64,000 nt of DNA, taken from positions 186,001 to 250,000 of the forward strand of contig NZ_SLVY01000002.1 in NCBI RefSeq assembly GCF_004345605.1, read 5' to 3'. Made by a program: the position numbers and the translations under genes. Of the stretch, positions 18,204 through 28,440 are shown one piece after another. The notes beneath the pieces are model-generated. The model was not told the DNA's origin, did not search any database, and worked only from the letters and a program-made list of their open reading frames with translations. The DNA is from Rhodococcus sp. SMB37 (GTDB lineage Bacteria; Actinomycetota; Actinomycetes; Mycobacteriales; Mycobacteriaceae). The stretch's first letter is position 1, and the number at the start of each line of letters is the position of its first letter.

Positions 18204-19958
18204 GTGCACAGCAACGGAGGGGGCCCATTGCTCGACCTGGACATCCTGGAACGGATCACCGGCGGGCGAGCGAGCACGCGGCAGATCACCGACACACTCG
18301 GTGCAGTGGCGGTCATGCTGCGCTCCGGCCTGCTGCACTTCCCACGCGTCGATCGGAGCCTGGCGACCTTGGCCGCCACCCGCAAGTACGGACCGTTCGC
18401 CGGCGCGGTCCATGCCCACGCTGTCCGCGGTCTCGATGCTGTGGCCATCTCCGACGAACGCGGCGACGTGACCTACGCCGAACTCGACGCATCGTCGAAC
18501 GCGCTCGTACGAGCATGGAGTGCTGCCGGGGTCACTGCCGAATCCGTTGTGGGCGTGATGGCGCGCAACCACCGAGGCCTCGTGCTGACAATGCTGGCCG
18601 CCGCGAAACTGGGATCCCGTCTGGTCCTGATGAACACCGGGTTCGCGTCGCGACAGCTCGTCGATGTGGCCACCCGCGAAAACATCTCGACCTTGGTCTT
18701 CGATTCGGAATTCGCGGACGTCACCGCGACACTCCGTGGGAATGTCCGCAGATACCTGTCGTGGCAGGACGATCCGGCTCTCGCCGTACCGACACTCGAC
18801 ACGGTAGTCGCAGGACTCGATCGATCCGCAGTCCCCGCACCGGAGAACTTCGGCGGCTTCGTCCTACTCACGAGTGGCACGACCGGCACGCCCAAAGGCG
18901 CCCCACGGGGCCGGACCTCGCCCTTCGCGTCGGCGCAGTTCCTCGATCGCGTGCCCTTGCGCGAGGGCCAGACGATGGTGATGGCGGCCCCGGCGTTCCA
19001 CGGAACCGGGGTCTCGCAGTTGGCACTCGCTCTCGCACTCGGGCAGACCGTAGTGATGGTGCGCCGATTCTCCCCCATCGATGCTCTGCGTGCGATCGAG
19101 GATCACCGTGCGAACGTCCTGGTGGTAGTGCCCACGATGCTTCAACGGATCCTCGAGCTCGGCGCGGCGACGATCGCCCAGTTCGACACGTCGAGTCTGA
19201 AGATCATCTTCTCGGCCGGCTCGGCGCTGTCCCCCGACGTCTGCCGTCGCACCCAGGAATCGTTCGGCCCTGTCCTCCACAACCTGTACGGCTCCACCGA
19301 ATGCGCGGTGGCGACCGTCGCAACGCCCGAGGACATCCAGCGCGCGGCCGGCACCGCGGGTCGGGCACCGGTGACCTGCCACGTCGAACTGTTCGACGAC
19401 GACGACCGGCGGATCACCGCACCGGGCGAGGTCGGCAGGATCTTCGTCAAGAGCGGGCTGAGTTTCGCCGGCTATACCGACGGTCACGACAAAGAACGTA
19501 TCGGCGGGCTTCTGTCGACCGGTGACGTCGGGCACTGGGACGAGCAGGGCTATCTGTTCGTCGACGGCCGCGACGACGACATGATCATCTCCGGCGGCGA
19601 GAACGTGTATCCACTGGAGGTCGAGAATCTCCTCGCCGAGCGAGACGATGTATTCGACGTTGCGGTAGTCGGTATCCCGGATCCCGCTTTCGGTCATAGG
19701 CTGCGGGCGTTCGTGGTGTCGGCTCCAGGCACCACCTCCACTCCCGGCGAGATCAAGGCGTTCGTCAAGTCCAACCTCGCCCGCTACAAAGTTCCGCGCG
19801 AGGTGGTGTTCCTCGAGGAACTTCCCCGCAACGCGACCGGCAAGCTGCTCCGGCGTGTGCTCGAGGAGCTGGACCCGGTCTCGCCCCCGACGAGGATTAG
19901 AACAACGAAAAGCGAAGGCCGGTCTTCTCATTCGGAAGACCGGCCTTCGCATTGGTAG
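18204..19958 (+). CDS. Fatty-acyl-CoA/AMP synthetase (ANL superfamily)
   Basis: Activates a carboxylate with ATP to an adenylate and then CoA thioester. Motifs in order: P-loop LLTSGTTGTPKG, A5 YGSTECAVAT, A7 STGDVGHWD, A8 GRDDDMIISGGENVYP, and the catalytic Lys in NATGKLLRR. The GTG at 18204 has no good Shine-Dalgarno sequence; TTG 18228 follows GGAGG by seven bases and may be the real start. The last roughly 16 codons read through the hairpin at 19912-19950, and the stop lies inside the tRNA gene, so the C-terminal tail is probably not conserved. The substrate is probably a fatty acid. Confidence 0.82.
   Translation: MHSNGGGPLLDLDILERITGGRASTRQITDTLGAVAVMLRSGLLHFPRVDRSLATLAATRKYGPFAGAVHAHAVRGLDAVAISDERGDVTYAELDASSNALVRAWSAAGVTAESVVGVMARNHRGLVLTMLAAAKLGSRLVLMNTGFASRQLVDVATRENISTLVFDSEFADVTATLRGNVRRYLSWQDDPALAVPTLDTVVAGLDRSAVPAPENFGGFVLLTSGTTGTPKGAPRGRTSPFASAQFLDRVPLREGQTMVMAAPAFHGTGVSQLALALALGQTVVMVRRFSPIDALRAIEDHRANVLVVVPTMLQRILELGAATIAQFDTSSLKIIFSAGSALSPDVCRRTQESFGPVLHNLYGSTECAVATVATPEDIQRAAGTAGRAPVTCHVELFDDDDRRITAPGEVGRIFVKSGLSFAGYTDGHDKERIGGLLSTGDVGHWDEQGYLFVDGRDDDMIISGGENVYPLEVENLLAERDDVFDVAVVGIPDPAFGHRLRAFVVSAPGTTSTPGEIKAFVKSNLARYKVPREVVFLEELPRNATGKLLRRVLEELDPVSPPTRIRTTKSEGRSSHSEDRPSHW
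19912..19950 (-). terminator. Bidirectional terminator between acyl-CoA synthetase and tRNA-fMet
   Basis: A 16-bp perfect stem (19912-19927 with 19935-19950) and seven-base loop. On the minus strand it is followed by TTTTCGTTGTTC, so it terminates the tRNA. It lies inside the 3' end of the plus-strand coding frame. Confidence 0.75.
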
Positions 19959-20029
19959 CGGGGACAGGATTTGAACCTGCGACCTCTGGGTTATGAGCCC
20001 AGCGAGCTACCGAGCTGCTCCACCCCGCG
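19953..20029 (-). tRNA. Initiator tRNA-Met (CAT)
   Basis: A 77-base tRNA with encoded CCA. Initiator hallmarks are visible: an unpaired C1 opposite U72 and three G-C pairs in the anticodon stem flanking CTCATAA (GGG/CCC). The T arm reads GGTTCAAATCC. Its last bases overlap the stop codon of the convergent acyl-CoA synthetase frame. Confidence 0.95.
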
Positions 20030-20979
<950 letters not shown>

Positions 20980-20990
20980 TCCTGCTCCGA

Positions 20991-21038
20991 GAGATGACGA
21001 GGCCCCGCCCCCGATCGGGGGCGGGGCCTCGTCATCTC
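20991..21038. terminator. Perfect 48-nt palindromic bidirectional terminator
   Basis: Positions 20991-21014 are the exact reverse complement of 21015-21038, giving a stem of about 22 bp with a GATC-type loop. It separates the convergent rpf and UPF0182 genes. Confidence 0.75.
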
Positions 21039-21077
21039 GTCATGTGGCGCTGTGCCACCGTCTGTCACAGCAGATGA

Positions 21078-24000
21078 TCAGCCACCACTCGACTGGTAAC
21101 TCTCGACCGCGCGCTGCACCCGCGCGAGTGCATTGCCGTACGCATCGAAGTCACCACTGCGCTGCGCGTTGGCAAGCTCGTCGAGTGCCGAGTCGAGCTC
21201 GGTCACCGCGGACTCACGGCTGGCGGGTGGAACCGCCACCGGAGGTGTTCCGGGCTCCGGTTGCTGACCATCGTCAGGCACCGCACCTTCGACCGTCTCG
21301 CTGCGGGTATCGTCCTCGATCTCCGCACTCGACACCGCCGAACCGCCCGGTGCCGTCGCGGCATCGCCGACACCCTGCCCGAACACCTGGTCCAAGGCTG
21401 CAGCCAGGGTCGGTGCGTAACCGATCCGCACACCACCTCCCGAGCCCGGCTCACGGTAGCTGACCAACACACGCGAGAGCTGCGGGAACGTCGATGTACT
21501 GCCCGCCGTCGGATTTCGCTCTGTGTACATCGGCTGGACATACAGGATGCCACCCTCGGCGATCGGCAACGTGAGCAGGTTGCCGTACTGGATCCGGTTG
21601 GATCTCTCGAGCAGAGTCCGCTCGGATGCGACACGGGTGTCGGAGATCATCGCGTTCTGTGTCTGCTCCGGACCGAAGGTCTGAGTGTCGGTCGGCAATT
21701 GCAGGATCGTGAATTGTCCGTAGTTCTCCGGGTCTGCCTCCACCGAGATGTACGCGGACAGGAACTGGCGGTTGTAGCCCACCATCGCGGACGTCAGCCG
21801 GAATCTGGCGTCGGCGGTCTCCTCGTCGCCCATCAACAGGTAGTACGGCGGCTGATTGGCGGTGGTGTCCACCGTCGGGTCCGCCGGAACCGACCAGAAC
21901 GCGTTGTTGGTGAAGAACTCCAGCGGCTCGTCGACGTGGTACTTCGCGAGCATCTCCCGTTGAACCTTGAACAGATCCTCGGGGTAGCGGAAATGCGAGC
22001 GAAGTTCGTCGGAGATCTGATCCTCTGCCGTCACGGCGTCCGGGAAGACCCCCATCCACGCGTTGAGGACGGGATCCTGCTCGTCGACCTGGTAGAGCGT
22101 GACAGTGCCGTCGTACGCGTCGACGGTCGCCTTCACCGAGTTACGGATGTACGAGACCTCCTTGCGAGGCAGCAGACGTCCGGTGGTCTGGTCGATGCTG
22201 TCCTCGAGGAGACCCTCGAGCGAGCTGCGCTGGGCGTACGGGTAGTTGTCGAGCGTGGTGTACGCGTCGACGATCCACACGATGCGGCCGTCGACCGCTG
22301 CCGGGTAGGCATCACCGTCGGCAGTGAGCCACGGTGCAACCTTGGTCACGCGGTCGCGCGGGTCTCGGTTGTACAGGATCTTCGAGTCGCTACCGATCGC
22401 ACTGGAGAACAGAATGTTGCGCTCGGCGTATGTCGCGGCGAACGCGAAGCGGTTGATCCAGTTGCCGATATCGACGCCACCCGCACCTGTATAGGTGTAG
22501 GTCTCGGTGTCGGTGTCGTACTCACGGGGTGCTGTGCCCTCCCTGCCACCGACGATCGCGTAATCGGGATCGGCCTCGGCGATCACTTCACCGAAGTAGA
22601 TGCGCGGCTGCTCGACGGGGATGACCTGGTTACCGGCCGCCTGCGACGCGAGGTCGCTGATCATGTAGACCGGGTACCCGCTGTTGCTGTTCGCGGCTTC
22701 TTCCGCGGAGGTACTCGCGGCGGCATTCACCCGGTTCGCGGGAGCCGCGACGAGACCGTTGCCGTGGGTGTACACCGTGTGGCGGTTGATCCAGTCGGTC
22801 TGGTTGCCGGTCAGGCTCGTGGGTGACAATTCACGAGCGGCGACGATGTAGTCCTCCACACGGCCGTCGACCTCGTAGCGGTCGATGTCCAGCGATTCGG
22901 GATAGCCGTAGAAGTTCTTGAGCTGAGTCTGCTGCGTGAAGGTACGCGGCAGCACGTTCGGATCGAGGAGACGGGTGTTCGCGATCGTCGTGATGTCTGC
23001 CGGAACATCCTCGGGAGAGACGGTGCCGACCCCGGGATAGTCCTCGTACGTGACCTTGTCGTCGGTGATTCCATATGCCTCACGCGTGGCCTCGATGTTC
23101 CGTTCGATGTACTCGCGTTCCTTTTCGGCGGCGTTAGGCCGGACCGAGAACTGCTCGACCATGAGCGGGTAGATCGCACCGACGAGAATCGACGAGAGGA
23201 CCAGCAACGCTGTCGCGAGGGCAGGTATCCGCAGATCGCGGAACACGATCGCCGCGAAGAACGCAATCGCACAGATGATGGCGATCGCCATCAGGATCAG
23301 CTTGCCGGGCAGAACCGCATTGATATCGGTGAAGCCCGCGCCGCTGAACGTGGGTTCCTTCCGGCCGCTCCACAACAGTTCGTACCGGTCGAGCCAGTAG
23401 GCCACCGCCTTGAACGCGACGAACAGGCCTGCAAGGACGGCCAGCTGGATACGCGCCGCGTTGGAGATGTGGCCACCGCTTCCACCCCGGCCTGCGAGGC
23501 GGATTCCGCCGAAGATGTAGTGCGTGACCAGGCTCGCGAAGAAGGCCAGGATGATCGCGACGAACAGCCAGTTGAGGACGAAACGGAAGAACGGCAGGTC
23601 GAACGCGTAGAACCCGACGTCCAACCCGAACTGTGGGTCGGTGGTTCCGAACGATCCCCCGTTGAAGAACATCTGGACCGTCACCCAGCTCGACTGGGCG
23701 ATGAGCCCGGACAATACGCCGATACCGATCGGGATTCCGAATCCGAAGGCCCGCATCCGCGTCATGACCGTAGTGCGATACCGCGCGATCGGGTCGCCGG
23801 GCCCGGCTGTGGGCACGAACACCGGGCGGGACCTGTAGGCGAGGAACAGCGCAAGCCACAGCACCGCCGCCACCAGGATGCCGACGACGAGGAACAACGC
23901 CAATCGTGTCAAGAGAACTGTGACGTATACGCCACGGAAATCGACTGACCCGAACCACAGCCAGTTCGTATAGGTATCCAGGATTCTCGGGCCGAGTAGC

Positions 24001-24089
24001 AGCAACACGGCCACCACCAAGGCGAGAATCAGCAGAGCCTTGCTCCGCTTCGTCAGACTCGGTACTCCGGTCGGGGGCCTCATGCCCAC
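21078..24089 (-). CDS. UPF0182 family large membrane protein
   Basis: About 1003 residues. The N-terminal third has seven hydrophobic helices (for example ALLILALVVAVLLLLGPRIL and LFVAIILAFFASLVTHYIF). The remainder is a large soluble, probably extracytoplasmic domain with an acidic, Pro-rich C-terminal tail. No catalytic motif is recognised. GTG 24089 (VGMRPPTGVPSL) is preferred, with GGGAG eight bases upstream and agreement with mycobacterial homologues that begin MGMRP (from memory). The function is unknown; the family is conserved through mycolata, where it resembles Rv3193c/Rv0064. Confidence 0.85.
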   Translation of the reverse strand: MGMRPPTGVPSLTKRSKALLILALVVAVLLLLGPRILDTYTNWLWFGSVDFRGVYVTVLLTRLALFLVVGILVAAVLWLALFLAYRSRPVFVPTAGPGDPIARYRTTVMTRMRAFGFGIPIGIGVLSGLIAQSSWVTVQMFFNGGSFGTTDPQFGLDVGFYAFDLPFFRFVLNWLFVAIILAFFASLVTHYIFGGIRLAGRGGSGGHISNAARIQLAVLAGLFVAFKAVAYWLDRYELLWSGRKEPTFSGAGFTDINAVLPGKLILMAIAIICAIAFFAAIVFRDLRIPALATALLVLSSILVGAIYPLMVEQFSVRPNAAEKEREYIERNIEATREAYGITDDKVTYEDYPGVGTVSPEDVPADITTIANTRLLDPNVLPRTFTQQTQLKNFYGYPESLDIDRYEVDGRVEDYIVAARELSPTSLTGNQTDWINRHTVYTHGNGLVAAPANRVNAAASTSAEEAANSNSGYPVYMISDLASQAAGNQVIPVEQPRIYFGEVIAEADPDYAIVGGREGTAPREYDTDTETYTYTGAGGVDIGNWINRFAFAATYAERNILFSSAIGSDSKILYNRDPRDRVTKVAPWLTADGDAYPAAVDGRIVWIVDAYTTLDNYPYAQRSSLEGLLEDSIDQTTGRLLPRKEVSYIRNSVKATVDAYDGTVTLYQVDEQDPVLNAWMGVFPDAVTAEDQISDELRSHFRYPEDLFKVQREMLAKYHVDEPLEFFTNNAFWSVPADPTVDTTANQPPYYLLMGDEETADARFRLTSAMVGYNRQFLSAYISVEADPENYGQFTILQLPTDTQTFGPEQTQNAMISDTRVASERTLLERSNRIQYGNLLTLPIAEGGILYVQPMYTERNPTAGSTSTFPQLSRVLVSYREPGSGGGVRIGYAPTLAAALDQVFGQGVGDAATAPGGSAVSSAEIEDDTRSETVEGAVPDDGQQPEPGTPPVAVPPASRESAVTELDSALDELANAQRSGDFDAYGNALARVQRAVESYQSSGG

Positions 24090-24253
24090 GTGCCACGCTC
24101 CCAATTCGTACGGCGACGCGGGGATCCGCGCCGTCTCCACCTCGTGTCACAACCCGGTGACCGTTTCGCCCTACTCTACGGAAACCGCGTGTCGTGGGTG
24201 CACCCCCCGCTCCGGTGGACACATCCCGGTCGTTCGAATGTCAGGATAGGCAT

Positions 24254-24853
24254 GTGAACGATCACCTTCCTGTTCCTTCTCCCGATGCACTCTCGCATGC
24301 CGTCCACGAGATCATCGATTTCGTCGATGCGGAGGGCTGGGACCGACCTCCGGTGATGTTCGCCCTGGTCCCCACCGCGCTGCTCGCAGCCGCGGAACCG
24401 AACCTCAGCGACCAACTCGACGACGGCCACGACTACACGCCGATCGTCCAGGATCTACTGCCCGACGACATCGAGGGGGGAAGTCCAGCGCTGGACGAGT
24501 TCCTCGCGACCACCAGCTGGCCGGCCTCGGTGTCCGGTTGTGCGCTCGTGCAGGAGATCGTCGTGCTTCCTCCGAGCGCGGAAACCGACCTGGACGAAGC
24601 ACTCGTCCCCCGGCTCGCCGACAGGCATGCAGCCGACGATGCGGCACTCGGCGCCGCGCGCACGCACCCCGACCGCCGCGAGGCGCGCCTGATCACCGCG
24701 GTGCTGCGCGACGGCCCGGCCATGAGCCTGCTCGAGCTTCGCCCCACCGACGACGATCCGTTCGCGGGCGCCGAACTGCGCACGGCCGACGATCTCGCTC
24801 CGAATGTCATCGAAGCGCTCTATGCGACGCTCGAGGCCGCGGAAGACGACTGA
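24254..24853 (+). CDS. Conserved actinobacterial hypothetical protein (PPA1309-like)
   Basis: A 199-residue soluble acidic protein without membrane segments or known catalytic motif. Recognisable blocks are WDRPPVMFALVPT near the N terminus and DLAPNVIEALYATLEA at the C terminus. GTG 24254 is preceded by AGGATAGG and is divergent from the UPF0182 gene. I recall this family being annotated PPA1309 and sitting beside the same neighbours in relatives. The function is unknown. Confidence 0.65.
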   Translation: MNDHLPVPSPDALSHAVHEIIDFVDAEGWDRPPVMFALVPTALLAAAEPNLSDQLDDGHDYTPIVQDLLPDDIEGGSPALDEFLATTSWPASVSGCALVQEIVVLPPSAETDLDEALVPRLADRHAADDAALGAARTHPDRREARLITAVLRDGPAMSLLELRPTDDDPFAGAELRTADDLAPNVIEALYATLEAAEDD

Positions 24854-24884
24854 GCGGAGCTCCACCCAGGCCGTCCCTGTTCGG

Positions 24885-25910
24885 TCAGCCGCAGGTCGGC
24901 GCGTCGCCGCCGGAGGCGACGGACGCGAGTGCGTCGATTGCACCTTCGAGGGTCTCCACCTCGATCAGTTGGATGCCGTCGGGCGTGTCGGACAACGCTT
25001 CGGCACAGTTGTCGGCCGGAACCAGGAAGTACTCGGCGCCGCCCTCGGCGGCTGCGGTCAGCTTGTGGGTGATGCCGCCGATCGGCCCCACGACACCGTC
25101 GGAGTCGATGGTGCCGGTGCCGGCAACGTGCTTCCCGCCGTTCAGTTCACCCGGGCTCAGCTTGTCGACGACGGCCAGACTGAACATCAGGCCCGCCGAC
25201 GGACCACCGACGTCTGCGAGGTTGAACGAGACGGTGAACGGCACGTCCGGAATCTCTTCGGTGCCGATTCCGAGGAAGCCCTTGTCCGGGTCTGTCGGGC
25301 GCTCTCCGACTGTGACGGGAACGACTTCTTCGACGCCGTCGCGTTCGATCGTGATCTCCAGGTCGCTACCCGGCGCGGTGCCGCCGACCGCGCGCTGCAC
25401 CTGACCGGCGGTGCTCACGGTCTCACCGCTCACCGCGAGGATCCGGTCGCCTTCATGGAGCAGCCCCGCGGCCGGAGCGTCGTCGGCCACCTGCGCAACC
25501 CGGAGGGTGACCGGCATGTCCAGGTAGTGGAGTGCAGCCAGCTCGGCGCTGAGCTCGGACTGCGCGAACTGTGCGTGATCTGCAGCTTTGACCTCGTCCT
25601 TGCTGCGGGTCGGCGGGTACACCTGTTCACGCGGCGACAGGCCGTAACGTCCGCTGAACCAGGCCAGGACGGACTGCGCAAGCGTCAGGTTGTCGGTGAC
25701 CCCCACCGTGGTCATCACCAGTTCGCCGGTTGTGGGGTCGGGTTCGACGCCCTCGATTTCGATGACCGGTGTCCCGTCGACGTCGCCGAGCGTGTCGAAG
25801 GTCGGCCCCGGGCCGAGCGCAACATAGGGCACACGCACATTGAATGCCAGCACCGCGAGGACCACTACCGGGAGCAGAACGGCAAGGGGCATCACGAAGC
25901 GTCGATTCAC
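24885..25910 (-). CDS. Membrane-anchored PDZ/Lon-like (S16) protease
   Basis: A 341-residue protein, GTG start 25910. There is an N-terminal signal anchor (about 7-25), a PDZ domain (about 120-200, DDAPAAGLLHEGDRIL) and a C-terminal Lon-type proteolytic domain. The catalytic dyad is visible: Ser238 in GGPSAGLMF and Lys283 in GGITHKL. There is no ATPase domain. The protein resembles the YlbL/Rv3194c type. It lies between the PPA1309-like gene (convergent, 32 bp) and the DUF2342 gene (divergent, 87 bp). Substrates are not known. Confidence 0.85.
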   Translation of the reverse strand: MNRRFVMPLAVLLPVVVLAVLAFNVRVPYVALGPGPTFDTLGDVDGTPVIEIEGVEPDPTTGELVMTTVGVTDNLTLAQSVLAWFSGRYGLSPREQVYPPTRSKDEVKAADHAQFAQSELSAELAALHYLDMPVTLRVAQVADDAPAAGLLHEGDRILAVSGETVSTAGQVQRAVGGTAPGSDLEITIERDGVEEVVPVTVGERPTDPDKGFLGIGTEEIPDVPFTVSFNLADVGGPSAGLMFSLAVVDKLSPGELNGGKHVAGTGTIDSDGVVGPIGGITHKLTAAAEGGAEYFLVPADNCAEALSDTPDGIQLIEVETLEGAIDALASVASGGDAPTCG

Positions 25911-25997
25911 CCGGCCAGGGTAGCGGGCGCGTGATGTTCGCGTTCAGCGTGACCGCACCGGCCGTTTCCGGCTCCGTCCCCTTGTACCGTTGACGGT

Positions 25998-27425
25998 ATG
26001 AGCGACACCCCCTTCGGATTCTCGAACCCCGACGACGATCCCGACCGTAAGAAGGACGGGGGGTCCGACGGCGGCGCAGGCGGCTCCGGGGGCGCATCCC
26101 CGTTCGGTTTCGGCGTGCCCGGCAGCGGCGGCGACAACCCGTTCGGCGCGCAGGGCTTCGACCCGTCCCAGCTCGGGCAGATGCTGAGCCAGTTCGGCCA
26201 GATGCTCAGTGGCATGGGCAGCGCGATGGGCACCGGCGAGTCCGGTCCCGTCAACTACGACGTCGCCACCAAGCTCGCCCGCCAGCAGATCGGGTCGGTC
26301 ACCCCGGTGTCCGCCGGCACCACCGATGCTGTGCGTGACGCGGCACGCCTCGCGGAGTTGTGGCTCGATGCTGCGACGACGCTGCCGGCCGGCGCCACCA
26401 AGGCCGTGGCCTGGACCCCTGTCGACTGGCTCGACAACACGCTCGACACGTGGAAGCGTCTCGCCGACCCGATCGCCGAACAGGTCAACGGCATGATGGT
26501 GCAGGGGCTTCCCGAAGAGGCCCGAACGATGGTGGGTCCGATGATGGGCATGTTCGCCCAGATGGGCGGCCTCGCGTTCGGCTCGCAGCTCGGTCAGGCA
26601 CTCGGCCAGCTCTCGAAGGAGGTGCTCACCTCCACCGACATCGGGATTCCACTCGGGCCCGAAGGTACGGCTGCATTGATGCCCGCTGCGATCGAATCGT
26701 TCGGTGAGGGACTCGAGCAGCCGGCGCAGGAGGTGCTGGTGTTCCTGGCGGCACGCGAATCCGCACACCAGCGGCTCTACAGCCACGTGCCGTGGTTGCG
26801 TCAGCGATTGCTCGGCGCGGTCGAGGAGTACGCCCGCGGGATCAAGATGGATTTCTCGGCCATCGAAGATCTCGCGCAGGGCCTCGATCCAGCGTCACTG
26901 ACCGACCCTTCGAAGATCCAGGAGCTCCTCGGCCAGGGCGCGTTCGAACCTCAGACCACGCCGGAGCAGAAGGCTGCACTCGAGCGGCTCGAGACGATGC
27001 TGGCACTGATCGAGGGCTGGGTCGAGATCGTGGTGTCGGACGCTCTCAGCGATCGCCTTCCCGGCGTGTCCGCGCTGAGCGAGACTCTCCGTCGTCGCCG
27101 CGCCACCGGCGGCCCGGCGGAGCAGACCTTCGCGTCGCTGGTGGGCCTCGAGCTCCGGCCGCGGAAGCTGCGGGAGGCCGCGACACTGTGGCGACGCCTC
27201 ACCACCGATGCCGGCGCAGACGCACGCGACAACGTCTGGGCACACCCCGACCTACTCCCGGATTCCGCCGATCTCGACAATCCGACCGCGTTCGTCGACC
27301 GGGTGATCGGGGCCGGAACCGATGCGTTCGACGACCCCATTGCGCAGCTGAAGGCGACGATGGAACGCGAGGAGGCCGAACGTGAGAAGAACTCGGACGA
27401 CGAGAATCCCGACGAATCGAGCTGA
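25998..27425 (+). CDS. DUF2342 putative zinc-dependent metalloprotease
   Basis: A 475-residue protein of the actinobacterial family annotated zinc-dependent metalloprotease or F420-associated hydrolase. The N-terminal 60 residues are Gly/Asp-rich and disordered (FGFSNPDDDPDRKKDGG). The conserved core includes RESAHQRLYSHVPWLR, where His residues could bind metal, and ends with an acidic Glu/Asp tail. Classic HExxH is not present, so the protease label is by family only. It starts at ATG 25998. It corresponds in position to Rv3195. Confidence 0.75.
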   Translation: MSDTPFGFSNPDDDPDRKKDGGSDGGAGGSGGASPFGFGVPGSGGDNPFGAQGFDPSQLGQMLSQFGQMLSGMGSAMGTGESGPVNYDVATKLARQQIGSVTPVSAGTTDAVRDAARLAELWLDAATTLPAGATKAVAWTPVDWLDNTLDTWKRLADPIAEQVNGMMVQGLPEEARTMVGPMMGMFAQMGGLAFGSQLGQALGQLSKEVLTSTDIGIPLGPEGTAALMPAAIESFGEGLEQPAQEVLVFLAARESAHQRLYSHVPWLRQRLLGAVEEYARGIKMDFSAIEDLAQGLDPASLTDPSKIQELLGQGAFEPQTTPEQKAALERLETMLALIEGWVEIVVSDALSDRLPGVSALSETLRRRRATGGPAEQTFASLVGLELRPRKLREAATLWRRLTTDAGADARDNVWAHPDLLPDSADLDNPTAFVDRVIGAGTDAFDDPIAQLKATMEREEAEREKNSDDENPDESS

Positions 27426-27519
27426 GGCCGTCTTTGCCCTGGTCACAGGCATTCGAGCCTGTGGATAACCCGGCCTGAACGACCTCGGGTGGAGCAACGC
27501 GACTGCGAAGCTTCCCGGT

Positions 27520-28401
27520 ATGACCAGTTCCGTCCGTACCGAAGCGTCGGCCGATGCCGACACCCACACCGGTCTCTCGTGCGATCCCGCACTGCTCGTG
27601 TTGAGACGCACCGATGGTCGTGTGCAGCTGGGATGGGGGCCCGATACCGGTCGCGTCATCGTGCCGCCCGAGGGACTCGACGAATTCGATGTGCGCACGG
27701 TCCTGCACTTGCTGGACGGCCGGCACACGGACGTCGAGCTCGTCGAGACCGCGGTCGAGCGAGGGGCGGACCCCGCCGGCGTACGGTTGCTGCTCGACGA
27801 TCTCGTCGCCACCGGAATCGTCCGGGGGCCGGCGCGGCCCCGGACCCGGGTCGCCCCGGAGCCCGCACAGCGGATCCGGATCTACGGCGACGGTCCGCTC
27901 GCCGATGCACTGTGCACGCAGCTGTCGTTGCGGGACACCAAATGGTTCCGGGCGGGTAGGTACACCGGCGACGAACGTCTCCAGGAGGACCTCGCGTGTG
28001 TGGTCCTCGCCGACATCCAGGTGCCCGATCCACTCGTGGTGCGTGACCTCATGCGGCATCGTGTGCCGCATCTGGCTGTCCGTACGAGGGACGGGCGCGG
28101 GATCGTCGGTCCCTTCGTCGTCCCCGGTCGCACGAGTTGCCTGCGATGCGCGGATCTGACCCGCACAGATCTCGATCCCTCGTGGCCGCTCCTCGCCGCT
28201 CAGCTGTGGGATCGGCCCGCGCATGCCGAGCGCGCGACCGTTCTCGCCACCGCTGCTGTCGCACTGGGAGAACTCGATGCAATTCTTGCCGGGTCCGTGT
28301 CGCCTGCCGTGGCCGATCACACCGTGGAAATCGATCTCTCGTCGTACCGGTTGTCGAGGCGTCGCTGGTTCTGTCACCCGGACTGCGAGTGCGCCGGGTG
28401 A
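27520..28401 (+). CDS. Orphan RiPP cyclodehydratase-like (TOMM, ThiF-type) protein
   Basis: A 293-residue protein resembling the leader-binding/E1-like partner of azoline-forming cyclodehydratases. The N-terminal 100 residues look like a winged-helix recognition element (DEFDVRTVLHLLDG). The C-terminal half has the block VGPFVVPGRTSCLRCADL and two Cys clusters: C207-C210 and C285-C289-C291, likely structural zinc as in this family. No YcaO gene or precursor peptide is seen nearby. It lies 94 bp after the DUF2342 gene and 39 bp before the ABC1 kinase gene. It matches the position of Rv3196. The function is not established. Confidence 0.65.
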   Translation: MTSSVRTEASADADTHTGLSCDPALLVLRRTDGRVQLGWGPDTGRVIVPPEGLDEFDVRTVLHLLDGRHTDVELVETAVERGADPAGVRLLLDDLVATGIVRGPARPRTRVAPEPAQRIRIYGDGPLADALCTQLSLRDTKWFRAGRYTGDERLQEDLACVVLADIQVPDPLVVRDLMRHRVPHLAVRTRDGRGIVGPFVVPGRTSCLRCADLTRTDLDPSWPLLAAQLWDRPAHAERATVLATAAVALGELDAILAGSVSPAVADHTVEIDLSSYRLSRRRWFCHPDCECAG

Positions 28402-28440
28402 CCCGCCCCCGGGCCGGAGATGATGTGAGCCCGGTCAGGC

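Noticed and set aside
27457-27468. Single DnaA-box-like word TGTGGATAA after the DUF2342 gene
   Set aside because: Only one copy, no AT-rich unwinding region, and no origin genes nearby.
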